The position numbers and the translations under genes were made by a program. 47,743 bases of DNA, taken from positions 1 through 47,743 of the forward strand of contig JADFPG010000002.1 of the NCBI GenBank assembly GCA_022562455.1, written 5' to 3'. A model generated the notes under the pieces. That model made no database searches. It was not told the origin of the DNA and worked only from the letters and a program-made list of their open reading frames with translations. Shown one piece after another: positions 1 to 7,283 of this stretch. Source of the DNA: Fidelibacterota bacterium (GTDB taxonomy: Bacteria > Fidelibacterota > Marinisomatia > Marinisomatales > SCKK01). The first letter of the stretch is position 1; every line of letters begins with the position of its first letter.

Positions 1-2
1 CA

Positions 3-116
3 GTCTATGAAGGTGATATGAAGCAAAAGTTTCCAAATATTGACAATGTTAAATGCCATAAAAGCGAGTGTAATTTATGTTCTTATATAGGATATTCCTT
101 CTTCCATCCTACCTGA
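3..116 (+). CDS. C-terminal fragment of an unidentified Cys-rich protein
   Basis: An open frame enters from the left edge and stops at TGA 114-116, giving about 37 residues. It ends with a cysteine cluster (KCHKSECNLCSY) shortly before the stop. C-terminal Cys clusters of this kind occur in PD-(D/E)XK nucleases with an iron-sulfur site, but too little is visible to assign a family. It overlaps the next open frame by 40 bases, so one of the two is probably not translated or the locus is damaged. Confidence 0.3.
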   Translation, partial: VYEGDMKQKFPNIDNVKCHKSECNLCSYIGYSFFHPT

Positions 117-382
117 AGGGGGGACTATTTTTGGATATAGACTTGTTCAAATCCTCACTCGCACTCGATCTTGAGTATTTTTATCAGATCAGCGATATTC
201 TACCCGATGAAAGCACATTAACAAGATATGAAGTTTCCGCTGAACTTAATACCCCCCTTTCGAAGAATTATATTCTGACATTTGGATACGAAGAGGAATT
301 CTTTATATCAGCAGATATTCAAAAGGTGCGATCTATCTATATTGCATTGGGTTTTAAGAGATTGTTGCTCTTGACGTTCTGA
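77..382 (+). CDS. hypothetical protein, possible outer-membrane barrel fragment
   Basis: This 101-residue frame starts at the first ATG after an in-frame TAA just upstream. I do not recognise it. The middle part alternates polar and hydrophobic residues in short runs (LALDLEYFY, YEVSAEL, NYILTFGYE, SIYIALGFK), as beta strands of an outer-membrane barrel do. There is no convincing signal peptide, and the C-terminus (LLLLTF) looks unlike the strands before it, so this may be a remnant of a longer barrel gene. No clear ribosome binding site precedes it. The following 148 bases to the PIN gene hold nothing I can name. Confidence 0.3.
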   Translation: MFLYRIFLLPSYLKGGLFLDIDLFKSSLALDLEYFYQISDILPDESTLTRYEVSAELNTPLSKNYILTFGYEEEFFISADIQKVRSIYIALGFKRLLLLTF

Positions 383-530
383 TCTGATTGGTTCACCTGT
401 TGGCGCCCCACCACCTGAAGAAAGGTTGGCGAATTAGCTGGCCGGATGCCCCTCCTTATGGAGAATACTCGATAGAAAATTGTAGTTGGGAGATTCTATA
501 AGAGCAGATAATCTTTGTGAATTAAGAGAC

Positions 531-983
531 TTATAGCGCCGTATCAATTCCAACTCTCAGAACAGACAAAAATACCTCAGGTGATAAAACACGAATTCCC
601 TTGTAATTTTTAATCCTGAGAAGGTGCTTATCACGACTGATAATCGCCTTTGCGTCCGCTGCTATGGCTGTGTGGAAAAACTTATCGTCATCCGGATCCA
701 CTTCCACAATCTGTTCGGAAGTTTCTAGGGCCTTTACCACAGTAGCATGCTCTCGCAATAGTTGTAGGAAAACAACCTTTTCGTGTTTTGACCAACCAAG
801 TAAATCTTGTAATCGAGGATAATCCAACACAGCTTTTATTTCTTCCAGTATTGGCTCGGAAAGGACGAGTTCATATTGAGCTTCTCCAACTAAACCGCTG
901 GCTTTAAACAGACGATCCGCTGCACCACCTGGATTTAGAACAGCAGAAATAATCTGATTGGTATCTAAAACAACTCGAATCAA
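531..983 (-). CDS. PIN-domain toxin, putative type II toxin component
   Basis: A 150-residue PIN-fold ribonuclease of the kind annotated as PIN-family toxins. The acidic active site is visible: D7 in VVLDTN, E47 in the EPILEEI helix, D98-D100 in DPDDDKF and D118 in SRDKHLL. PIN toxins cut RNA in a metal-dependent way and are held inactive by the antitoxin encoded just upstream. The frame opens with TTG inside the antitoxin stop (4-base overlap), the only reasonable start, which suggests translational coupling. Whether it cuts tRNA, rRNA or mRNA cannot be read from the sequence. Confidence 0.9.
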   Translation of the reverse strand: MIRVVLDTNQIISAVLNPGGAADRLFKASGLVGEAQYELVLSEPILEEIKAVLDYPRLQDLLGWSKHEKVVFLQLLREHATVVKALETSEQIVEVDPDDDKFFHTAIAADAKAIISRDKHLLRIKNYKGIRVLSPEVFLSVLRVGIDTAL

Positions 984-1258
984 ATATAAGTCTTGGAGCG
1001 TGTTTGCTGAACGGCTTCATCTACAAGTCTTTCAATCTCGTCAGAACTTTTATCACGGTTCCTCTCATGAACTGCTTCAATTATTTCCAGGAATACCTGT
1101 TTGGACTCCTTGTACAATTCCATGACCCGGATTGGAACCAATGCTGCGGCTGGTTTTCCCTTCTTACTGATGATGAACAAGTCACCCTTTTGCCGGGCAT
1201 CATCTACCAAATGTCCAAGTTTTTTCCTTGCTTCCTCGATACTGATAGTTTTTTCCAT
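980..1258 (-). CDS. Phd/YefM-type antitoxin
   Basis: A 92-residue antitoxin upstream of the PIN toxin. The N-terminal half (SIEEARKKLGHLVDDARQKG, then FIISKKGKPAAALVP) is the typical Phd/YefM DNA-binding fold, and the C-terminal half is a charged helical tail of the sort that neutralises the toxin. The frame can be extended to a TTG at 1273, but I chose the ATG at 1258 because AAGGAG lies six bases before it. The gene overlaps the toxin by four bases. Antitoxins of this family usually repress their own promoter with the toxin as co-repressor; a candidate operator lies just upstream. Confidence 0.85.
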   Translation of the reverse strand: MEKTISIEEARKKLGHLVDDARQKGDLFIISKKGKPAAALVPIRVMELYKESKQVFLEIIEAVHERNRDKSSDEIERLVDEAVQQTRSKTYI

Positions 1259-1288
1259 CCCCATCTCCTTCAATTAGGTTTCCTCCAT

Positions 1289-1309
1289 TAACTTACGTTA
1301 CTTAAGTTA
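1289..1309 (-). promoter_or_regulatory. candidate operator of the PIN/Phd toxin-antitoxin operon
   Basis: Inverted repeat TAACTTA (1289-1295) and TAAGTTA (1303-1309) with a seven-base spacer, about 30 bases upstream of the antitoxin start. Phd-type antitoxins autoregulate by binding such repeats; the assignment rests on position and symmetry only. Confidence 0.35.
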
Positions 1310-1674
1310 CAACAGCAAGGCACATTTGCAATGCAAAGGAGCGCTCACTTAACTTGATCTACTCATCAGCCATCCCGATATCCAGAAGCTTCAGGGACGT
1401 GCCTTTGTGTCTTTTCCCGTCCCATAGGGATCCCTTTGGGACAGGGACTCTCCAGGGGTCACGAAGGACTCCCACGGAGAGTCCATCCCGACGCGTCGGG
1501 ATGGAAGTGGCGAATAATCCAAGTTAAGGAACTATCGCAACAACACCATCTTTTTCACAGCGATAAAGTAACCTTATATTGCTTTGGGATTTAAACGTTT
1601 AATACCAATCAAAATATAAAATCATGACTCATATCATTGATTACTAAAAAGTGATGAGCTAAATTCATCGAGAA
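1310..1674. other. intergenic region with palindromes
   Basis: No gene seen. The centre (about 1420-1505) is a patchwork of short inverted repeats: GTCCCA...TGGGAC, GGACTCTCC facing GGAGAGTCC, and a perfect 22-bp palindrome at 1483-1504. Similar pieces recur in other gaps of this window (about 4610-4660 and 24880-24925). The last 150 bases are AT-rich and must hold the promoter of the CsgG-like gene. Confidence 0.6.
1483..1504. repeat. 22-bp perfect palindrome, TCCCGA/TCGGGA family
   Basis: Perfect palindrome centred on GACGCGTC, with arms CCATCCCGA and TCGGGATGG. Related TCCCGA...TCGGGA hairpins occur near 5332, 24967, 26080, 45127 and 46113. Confidence 0.75.
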
Positions 1675-3003
1675 ATGATCAAAAAAACTTACCTCCTTAT
1701 TACCTTTATTTCGACTCTTTCTGTCATTGCTGGTCAAATCTCAAAAACTGAGATTACGGATGAACAGTACCGTCTACTCATCCTCCCCGCGAATATGGAA
1801 GAAGATGAATCTTCGGTTTCAAAAGAGGTTGTGAGCATTGTATCTGATGTCTGTACCAATCTCCCGAGATTTGAAGTCATCGATCGAAATGATCTGGAAG
1901 CAATTCTTGGTGAACAAGCTCTTCAACTTTCCGGTATAATAAATGATTCTCTAGTTGTTGAAATTGGAAATATCGCATCGGCTAAAGAGGCTCTCGTTGT
2001 TAAAATTCTCAACTTTTATCAACAAGGTGTACCACCCAAAGATGAAGATGAGGATGAAGACGATGAGGACAAAAATATTGGGCTTCTTGGAAAAATTATT
2101 CTAAAAATAGTTGAGGAAACTGCTAAAAGCGCTTTTCGTTCAAAAGAAGATAAATCCGATGAATACTACTATAATATCCAAACAACCCTCTCCGTTCAGG
2201 TAAAGAAAATTGATATAGAAACGGGAAAATCATCGGGATCATTCACCGTCATAACCGGACATACTGGAGGTAATAAAGGTCGATCTCGAGCTGTCACAAT
2301 GTTGAACTTCCAGCGGCAGACTCTGACAAAAATTAAACAATTCTACACGCTTACATCAGAGGTCATTTCTGTTAGAGGTAAAGAAGTATTGCTTTTTCTT
2401 GGTTCGAATCTTGGAGTTGAGAAGGGAACTATGTTCGAAATTATTAAACCCGATCGATTAAAAATTATTCGAGGGAAAAAAATCGTTATCCCTGGCAAAC
2501 GTGTAGGCATTGTGGATGTGATGGACGCTTCCAAAGATGCAAATCGATCCATCATTTTGCGAAACTGGCGACCAATCAAAGAGGGGTACCGAGCCCTCGA
2601 ATACCGGAAGATCCCTACTGCCTTTGAGTTAAAATATATCCATAACTCTGAGACCACCTATTCGGGGTTAAGCCTTGGATTTCTCTTTAGACCCATCAAA
2701 CCGGGCTTTGGCAGTGCAATACTTCGCCTTGCTTCAACAACCGATTCTTTTAACAATAACGATTTCACTTTAGGGTTTGGTGGGACCGGAGGCTGGAGAT
2801 TTCTTCGTACCCCACTTCTTTCCTTTTCTGGTCTAATCAACCTTGATCTTGATATTGCCTTCCGGGATGATGATGATAATCACAACGTCACCGCATTCAT
2901 CCTGTCCGCTGCGCCCCATATTGAAATGGAAATTTTAATGAGTGAAACAAAAGATTTGGTATTCGGAGCCGGATATCGATTCGGAGGCGTCTCCAATCAT
3001 TAG
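1675..3003 (+). CDS. CsgG-like exported protein, interrupted by an in-frame TAG
   Basis: A 442-residue protein with an N-terminal signal peptide (about 1-20, no lipobox cysteine) and a CsgG-like domain. Typical landmarks are LPRFEVIDRNDLEAIL, then EQ...LSGIINDS, followed by a strand-rich part; CsgG-type proteins form or assist outer-membrane secretion or assembly complexes. A strongly acidic stretch (about residues 122-132) sits before a basic one. From about residue 310 the chain looks like barrel strands. The reading frame stops at TAG 3001-3003, but continues in frame for 43 more residues to TAA 3133-3135, ending in a typical terminal strand. The full-length gene was therefore probably 1675-3135. 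Exact function is unknown. Confidence 0.8.
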   Translation: MIKKTYLLITFISTLSVIAGQISKTEITDEQYRLLILPANMEEDESSVSKEVVSIVSDVCTNLPRFEVIDRNDLEAILGEQALQLSGIINDSLVVEIGNIASAKEALVVKILNFYQQGVPPKDEDEDEDDEDKNIGLLGKIILKIVEETAKSAFRSKEDKSDEYYYNIQTTLSVQVKKIDIETGKSSGSFTVITGHTGGNKGRSRAVTMLNFQRQTLTKIKQFYTLTSEVISVRGKEVLLFLGSNLGVEKGTMFEIIKPDRLKIIRGKKIVIPGKRVGIVDVMDASKDANRSIILRNWRPIKEGYRALEYRKIPTAFELKYIHNSETTYSGLSLGFLFRPIKPGFGSAILRLASTTDSFNNNDFTLGFGGTGGWRFLRTPLLSFSGLINLDLDIAFRDDDDNHNVTAFILSAAPHIEMEILMSETKDLVFGAGYRFGGVSNH

Positions 3004-3135
3004 ACCTATACAGTGAATCCTGAAGGAGATGATGGCAACTCCATTACAAAAAACGCTGTGTGGGATGGCAGTTCTCCAGAAGTAGATATTTCAGGGTTAT
3101 TCTTCACTATCGGGATAAAATTCATTTCCTTCTAA
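3004..3135 (+). other. in-frame C-terminal continuation of the CsgG-like gene
   Basis: After TAG 3001-3003 the same frame stays open for 43 codons to TAA 3133-3135. The encoded tail contains a polar loop and ends SGLFFTIGIKFISF, an amphipathic strand with terminal phenylalanine as in the last strand of outer-membrane barrels. This indicates a nonsense mutation, a base error, or readthrough. Confidence 0.7.
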
Positions 3136-3195
3136 CTTCACCAGATAGTTGTGTAATTCCTCTTTAACACTGTAATTTCCTTCGGAGCAGATATT

Positions 3196-4419
3196 ATGTC
3201 TAAAGACACTTGGCACCCATTGCCACCTGAAACATTTGATATTCCAGTCCATGAAATTCGACGTGGATACCGGAGTGATGTATACTTTTGGCGCAGCAAA
3301 GTCGCCTTAGAGAATGCCCACCAAGAAACCTCGGTCACAATGCAGGTCTTTCAGAAAAAGGATGCGTTATTATGTGGTGTGGATGAGGCACTCGCCATTT
3401 TAAAACTGGGAACAGGTTATTACAAGGATCGCAATAAGGCCTACAAACTCTTCGACCAATATATCGAACGGAAGAAAAAAATCCGCTCCCTCTATTTCAA
3501 CTCAAAAGAAAAGATGCTTGAGGCACAGGAAGAAAAACTTGACCTGGAACAGAAATTAGATGAACTGTGGGAGGATACGCATGGCGAACTTACAATTCAT
3601 ACACTCAGGGATGGAGATTCCGTCGAACCGTGGGAGACGATCATGACTATTGAAGGCACACTCTATCAGTTTGTCCATCTCGAGACAATCTATCTGGGTG
3701 TGCTTTCCCGCAGAACAAAAATAGCAACCAATGTCCGCCATGTTGTGGAGGCAGCTCAGGGTAAGCCCATACTTTATTTCCCGGCACGGTTTGACCATTG
3801 GTTTATGCAAGGAGGTGACGGATATGCCGCCAAGATCGGTGGCGCCACGGCCATTTCAACCGATGCCCAGGGGGAGTGGTGGGGCGCCCTGGGTGCAGGG
3901 ACTATTCCTCACGCTCTCATTGCCGCCTGTAAGAGAGACACCGTGAAAGCGGCAAAGCTTTTTAATGCGAACTTCCCCGACACAAATCTCATAGCTCTTG
4001 TGGATTTTGATAACGATTCCGTAAATACTACTCTTTCAGTGGCTCGGGAATTGGGTGAACGTCTCTGGGGTGTTCGGCTCGATACTTCCGGCACTCTCGT
4101 GGATAAATCAGTTGTCCCTATTATGGGACAATCTAACCCTACCGGCGTCAATCCTCAACTCGTCTTGAATGTCCGGGAGGCACTGGATAAGAATGGGTTC
4201 AATCACGTCAAAATCATCGTCTCCGGTGGCTTTAGCGCTGAACGGATTGCCCAGTTTGAGAAAGATGACGTTCCGGCTGACGCCTATGGCGTTGGGTCTG
4301 CTCTCATGGAAGGAAGATACGATTTTACCGCTGATGTGGTACTGGTAGAGGGGAAACCTTGCGCCAAAGTTGGGCGGGAATATCTACCAAACGACAGAAT
4401 GCGGAAGATTGAACTTTGA
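3196..4419 (+). CDS. pncB: nicotinate phosphoribosyltransferase
   Basis: A 407-residue enzyme that joins nicotinate to PRPP, with ATP, to give nicotinate mononucleotide in the Preiss-Handler branch of NAD salvage. Recognisable parts are the N-terminal RRGYRSDVYFWRSK region, the LETIYLGVLSRRTKIATN helix, the HWFMQGGDGYAAKIGGA loop, the LVDFDNDS strand and the C-terminal VSGGFSAERI phosphate-binding region. It has an internal charged helical insertion (about residues 90-125). The ATG at 3196 follows GGAG by eight bases. The nicotinamidase gene downstream on the same strand supplies its substrate, so the two form a salvage pair although 338 bases of repeat-rich DNA separate them. Confidence 0.92.
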   Translation: MSKDTWHPLPPETFDIPVHEIRRGYRSDVYFWRSKVALENAHQETSVTMQVFQKKDALLCGVDEALAILKLGTGYYKDRNKAYKLFDQYIERKKKIRSLYFNSKEKMLEAQEEKLDLEQKLDELWEDTHGELTIHTLRDGDSVEPWETIMTIEGTLYQFVHLETIYLGVLSRRTKIATNVRHVVEAAQGKPILYFPARFDHWFMQGGDGYAAKIGGATAISTDAQGEWWGALGAGTIPHALIAACKRDTVKAAKLFNANFPDTNLIALVDFDNDSVNTTLSVARELGERLWGVRLDTSGTLVDKSVVPIMGQSNPTGVNPQLVLNVREALDKNGFNHVKIIVSGGFSAERIAQFEKDDVPADAYGVGSALMEGRYDFTADVVLVEGKPCAKVGREYLPNDRMRKIEL

Positions 4420-4757
4420 GAGTAATACGTGATTCGTGATTCATCGTTCGCTGCGCATGGAGGACTGAGAAAAAAGAACCCCTGTACGGTCTCCGTCAGC
4501 TGACGGATCCCTACCTGCCCGACAAAGCCATTCAGGCGGGCGGAGCAGGCAAGAACCAAATTTCAAGAGGCGAAAGGTGAAAGAGAAAGTAGCAAGTGGC
4601 AGTCCCGAAGGGTCCGTATTTCCTCCACGCGGGTCACGAAGGTCACAATGGACTCTCCGCTACAATAGGCAGTGGCAGGTGGAAGAAGATAGTAAGCAGT
4701 GGACTCGAACACAAAAAAGTGAACACAAAAAGAACTCGTCACTCAAGGAAGTAACGC
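4420..4757 (+). other. repeat-rich gap between pncB and pncA
   Basis: No credible gene. It holds a tandem-like CGTGATTCGTGATTC stretch (about 4428-4442), the CCGTCAGCTGACGG palindrome (4492-4507), an imperfect hairpin of CCTGCCC...GGCGGGC type (about 4513-4545), and a piece with GGTCACGAAGG and GGACTCTCC that resembles sequence near 1455-1485. Confidence 0.6.
4492..4507. repeat. dispersed palindrome TCCGTCAGCTGACGGA, copy 1
   Basis: Perfect 16-bp palindrome. Identical cores lie at 19415-19430, 24867-24882 and 45501-45516, all intergenic. Confidence 0.8.
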
Positions 4758-5312
4758 ATGAGTAAACAAGCACTGATTATCGTCGATCTCCAAAACGACT
4801 TCTGCCCCGGTGGATCACTGCCTGTACCGGAAGGAGATCAGATTGTGCCGGTGGTAAACAACTTGATCAAAGAGTTTTCGGAGGCAGGTTTCCCCATTTT
4901 CGCTACCCGGGATTGGCATCCCACCGATCACTGCAGCTTCCGTGAACAGGGAGGACCCTGGCCGCCTCATTGTGTGCAGAACACCAATGGAGCAGAGTTT
5001 CACCCAGACCTCAATCTACCTGAAGAGACAACAATTATCAGCAAAGCGATTACTACCGACAAAGATGCTTATTCAGGGTTCGAGAGGACAAATCTCGAGT
5101 CCCTATTAAAACGCTCCGGTGTTGATAAACTTGTCGTATGTGGACTGGCTACAGACTATTGCGTGAAAGCAACCGTATTAGATGGATTGAAAGCGGGGTT
5201 TGAGGTGTCTGTGGTAAAAGATGGTATAAAGGGTGTGAATGTGCAGCCCAGGGATTCTGAAAATGCGATTGAAGAAATGAAGAAGGGGGGAGCTATTTTT
5301 TACTCAATATGA
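4758..5312 (+). CDS. pncA: nicotinamidase
   Basis: A 184-residue isochorismatase-fold amidase that hydrolyses nicotinamide to nicotinate and ammonia. The catalytic triad D10, K96 and C135 is present (VDLQNDF, ISKAITTDKDAYSGF, GLATDYCV), as are metal ligands D52, H54 and H71 in RDWHP and WPPHC. Length and motif order are normal for PncA. The ATG at 4758 is preceded by AAGGAAG-like sequence. Its product feeds the phosphoribosyltransferase encoded upstream. Downstream it converges with the rubrerythrin-like gene, with an inverted repeat between the two stops. Confidence 0.95.
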   Translation: MSKQALIIVDLQNDFCPGGSLPVPEGDQIVPVVNNLIKEFSEAGFPIFATRDWHPTDHCSFREQGGPWPPHCVQNTNGAEFHPDLNLPEETTIISKAITTDKDAYSGFERTNLESLLKRSGVDKLVVCGLATDYCVKATVLDGLKAGFEVSVVKDGIKGVNVQPRDSENAIEEMKKGGAIFYSI

Positions 5313-5331
5313 AAACTTGATCGTACCTGCC

Positions 5332-5348
5332 TCCCGATTTCATCGGGA
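5332..5348. repeat. TCCCGAT/ATCGGGA hairpin repeat
   Basis: Seven-base arms around TTC, set inside a wider CCTGCC...GGCGGG frame (about 5327-5362). One member of the dispersed TCCCGA...TCGGGA group. Confidence 0.6.
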
Positions 5349-5387
5349 TCGTTCAGGCGGGTAGGAATTTTAATTTTTGTACTCTAC

Positions 5388-5478
5388 ACCGTCACAGACA
5401 CTCTTATTTGTTATGAATTCATACGATGTGTTCCTAATAAAACGATATTTGTTGAAAGTCATAAGTGTCTGTGACGGT
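5388..5478. repeat. 91-bp interval bounded by 15-bp perfect inverted repeats
   Basis: Arms ACCGTCACAGACACT (5388-5402) and AGTGTCTGTGACGGT (5464-5478) match perfectly, with 61 AT-rich bases between. It lies between two convergent genes. It could act as a bidirectional terminator, but the long loop and lack of U-tracts fit a tiny inverted-repeat element equally well. Confidence 0.6.
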
Positions 5479-5501
5479 TAACTTGTTTGACATACGGTTC
5501 A

Positions 5502-5762
5502 TTATATCTCACCTTCACCAAAGGATGACATAATCCCCTTCATACCGAATCGATTGGCTTTATATTCCTCTAATTTCTTCTTGAGCGTTTCGTAGTGATC
5601 TACTTCCATCTCTGCCAATTTCAGTAAAAATTTCTTTAGATCAGGATCATGTACTTCCTCTGAAGCTTGTACATAGAAGTCATGAGCATCCTTTTCCTCA
5701 CTCATGGCATAGCTGATAATATCCTCAAAAGAAGAAAACTTGGGGGGGTTTTCTGGATCCAT
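5502..5762 (-). CDS. rubrerythrin/ferritin-like small protein
   Basis: An 86-residue protein with two helices of a ferritin-like bundle. The first helix has SYAMSEEKDAHDFY (E22/E23 and H27) and the second LAEMEVDHYETL (E53 and H56), the acidic/His spacing used for a di-iron site. This is half a normal bundle, so a dimer would be needed to complete it. The frame can start three bases after GGAG, but the ATG at 5762 has AGGAG six bases upstream and is preferred. It follows korC by nine bases, so it is probably co-transcribed with the oxidoreductase; a role in peroxide or iron handling near oxygen-sensitive enzymes is inference. Confidence 0.75.
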   Translation of the reverse strand: MDPENPPKFSSFEDIISYAMSEEKDAHDFYVQASEEVHDPDLKKFLLKLAEMEVDHYETLKKKLEEYKANRFGMKGIMSSFGEGEI

Positions 5763-5771
5763 GATCATCTC

Positions 5772-6323
5772 CTAACTTAAAACGGGATTTTGAAGCAACT
5801 CCATACCCCTTTTCAAAGCTTTTTCATTAGCTGAGATCAAATGATGATGTCTCTCCGGCAGTACTTTTTTTAATGCTTTGAGAATGGAATCAATACTCAC
5901 GATTGGGTTTTTCTCTAAAAAGGCTCCTAACATGATCATGTTCATGCCTTTTGCGTTTTTCAGGTTGACCGCCTCTAAAGCAGCCGGCACCTCAAATACA
6001 GACACATCCTCCCGCGTTGGGGGATTTATTACATTATTGGATTCATAAAAAATCTGTCCCATTGGCTTAACGGTATTTTCAAACTTATCCAGTGACGGCT
6101 GATTCAAAATAATTGCCATATCAAACTGATTGATGATAGGGGAACTGATCCGGTCGTTTGAAATAATCACGGTGCAATTTGCCGTGCCGCCTCGCATCTC
6201 AGGACCGTAACTGGGCATCCAGACGACCTGTTTACCTTCAAACACACCCGCATAAGCCAGCGTCATTCCCATAGAGAGCACACCCTGTCCCCCAAACCCG
6301 GCAATCTTGATTTCATTCGTCAT
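5772..6323 (-). CDS. korC: 2-oxoacid:ferredoxin oxidoreductase, gamma subunit
   Basis: A 183-residue gamma subunit. The N-terminus IKIAGFGGQGVLSMG and the following WMPSYGPEMRGGTANC are the family signatures that help bind coenzyme A and close the active site. It works with the alpha, beta and ferredoxin subunits encoded just upstream to convert a 2-oxoacid, CoA and oxidised ferredoxin to acyl-CoA, CO2 and reduced ferredoxin. Unlike its tightly packed neighbours it is separated from korB by 171 bases containing a CCTGTC/GACAGG palindrome, which looks like a repeat inserted into the operon. Substrate could be 2-oxoglutarate or branched-chain 2-oxoacids. Confidence 0.9.
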   Translation of the reverse strand: MTNEIKIAGFGGQGVLSMGMTLAYAGVFEGKQVVWMPSYGPEMRGGTANCTVIISNDRISSPIINQFDMAIILNQPSLDKFENTVKPMGQIFYESNNVINPPTREDVSVFEVPAALEAVNLKNAKGMNMIMLGAFLEKNPIVSIDSILKALKKVLPERHHHLISANEKALKRGMELLQNPVLS

Positions 6324-6362
6324 ATTTCTACCTAAATTGATAATCCCATTTTTCTACTACTC

Positions 6363-6383
6363 CCTGTCTGCCGACAGGCAGGC
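6363..6383. repeat. dispersed palindrome CCTGTC...GACAGG, inside the kor operon
   Basis: CCTGTCTGCCGACAGG at 6363-6378, followed by a CAGGC extension. Same family, opposite orientation, as copies at 24941, 30500 and 46161. It sits between korB and korC. Confidence 0.75.
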
Positions 6384-6494
6384 ATTTCTCCCCCGTATTC
6401 CGAAACTTTGGGATTTCTCCATACAGGGCAGGCACCACTCCATCTCCTTACGAACCTTATGTCCCATAGTCCGAAGCATTACAATTCAATTCGC

Positions 6495-7283
6495 TTATGT
6501 ATCAGGCGTCTTTAGATCCCCCAGCGGATAATATTTTAACATTTCTTCTTTAAGCCATCGGTTTGCCTCGATTGGGGTCATCTTCCATCCTGCAGGGCAA
6601 TTGGAAACCACCTCAATGAAGCTGGTACCGGGCTTCCTTTCTATCTGGTACTGAAATGCTGATAACAGCGCCTTTTTCAATTTCCTCACACCTTTCGCAG
6701 AGGTCACCGATTGGCGAGTCACATAATAGGCGCCTGGTAATAGAGCGATCATGTCTGCTATTTTTAGTGGATGACCCTGGCTTTCTACATCCCTTCCATC
6801 AGGACTGGTCGTGGTCTTCATTCCGGGCAGTGTCGTGGGAGCCATCTGCCCACCCGTCATACCGTAAATTCCATTATTGATGAACACAATGACAATCTGT
6901 TCTCCGCGGTTCACAGTATGAATCGTCTCGGCCGTACCGATGGCAGCTAAGTCGCCATCACCCTGATAGGTGAAAACAATTCGATCCGGTCTCACCCGCT
7001 TGATTCCCGTCGCCACCGCCGTTGCTCGACCATGAGCGGCTTCCTGCATATCAATATCCAGATAATCATAAGCCAAAACAGCACAACCAACGGGTGCAAT
7101 ACCAATCGTTTTATCCTGGATATCCAGCTCCTCAATGACCTCCATCAGAACTTTATGAACAACCGAATGTCCACATCCCGGGCAGTAGTGCATTTTCACA
7201 TCGAGAAGGGCTGGGGGTCGCTCCCATACGATATCCATCCGGTCTAATATCTCACATTGAATCCCCTCATTCCGGTTGGTCAT
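6495..7283 (-). CDS. korB: 2-oxoacid:ferredoxin oxidoreductase, beta (TPP-binding) subunit
   Basis: A 262-residue thiamine-diphosphate subunit. The CPGCGHS motif near residue 34 and the GDGDLAAIGTAETIH...NNGIYGMTGGQ segment are the TPP/Mg-binding hallmarks. With the alpha subunit it decarboxylates the 2-oxoacid and passes electrons to iron-sulfur clusters. The ATG at 7283 shares its A with the korA stop (TGATG), a classic coupling arrangement, and GAGGAA lies a few bases upstream within korA. The family usually bears 250-300 residues, so the protein is full length. Confidence 0.93.
   Translation of the reverse strand: MTNRNEGIQCEILDRMDIVWERPPALLDVKMHYCPGCGHSVVHKVLMEVIEELDIQDKTIGIAPVGCAVLAYDYLDIDMQEAAHGRATAVATGIKRVRPDRIVFTYQGDGDLAAIGTAETIHTVNRGEQIVIVFINNGIYGMTGGQMAPTTLPGMKTTTSPDGRDVESQGHPLKIADMIALLPGAYYVTRQSVTSAKGVRKLKKALLSAFQYQIERKPGTSFIEVVSNCPAGWKMTPIEANRWLKEEMLKYYPLGDLKTPDT

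Noticed and set aside
3001-3003. TAG reassigned to an amino acid (genetic-code change or pyrrolysine)
   Set aside because: sodC and the lipoprotein gene at 10468 end with TAG where their proteins should end, and no recoding machinery is visible; a local mutation, error or readthrough is simpler.
4577-4765. 62-codon open frame between pncB and pncA
   Set aside because: Made of repeat sequence also found in other gaps, and overlaps the pncA start.
5388-5478. Simple bidirectional terminator
   Set aside because: Not excluded, but the 61-base loop and absence of U-tracts after either arm make it a poor intrinsic terminator, so it is listed as a repeat.
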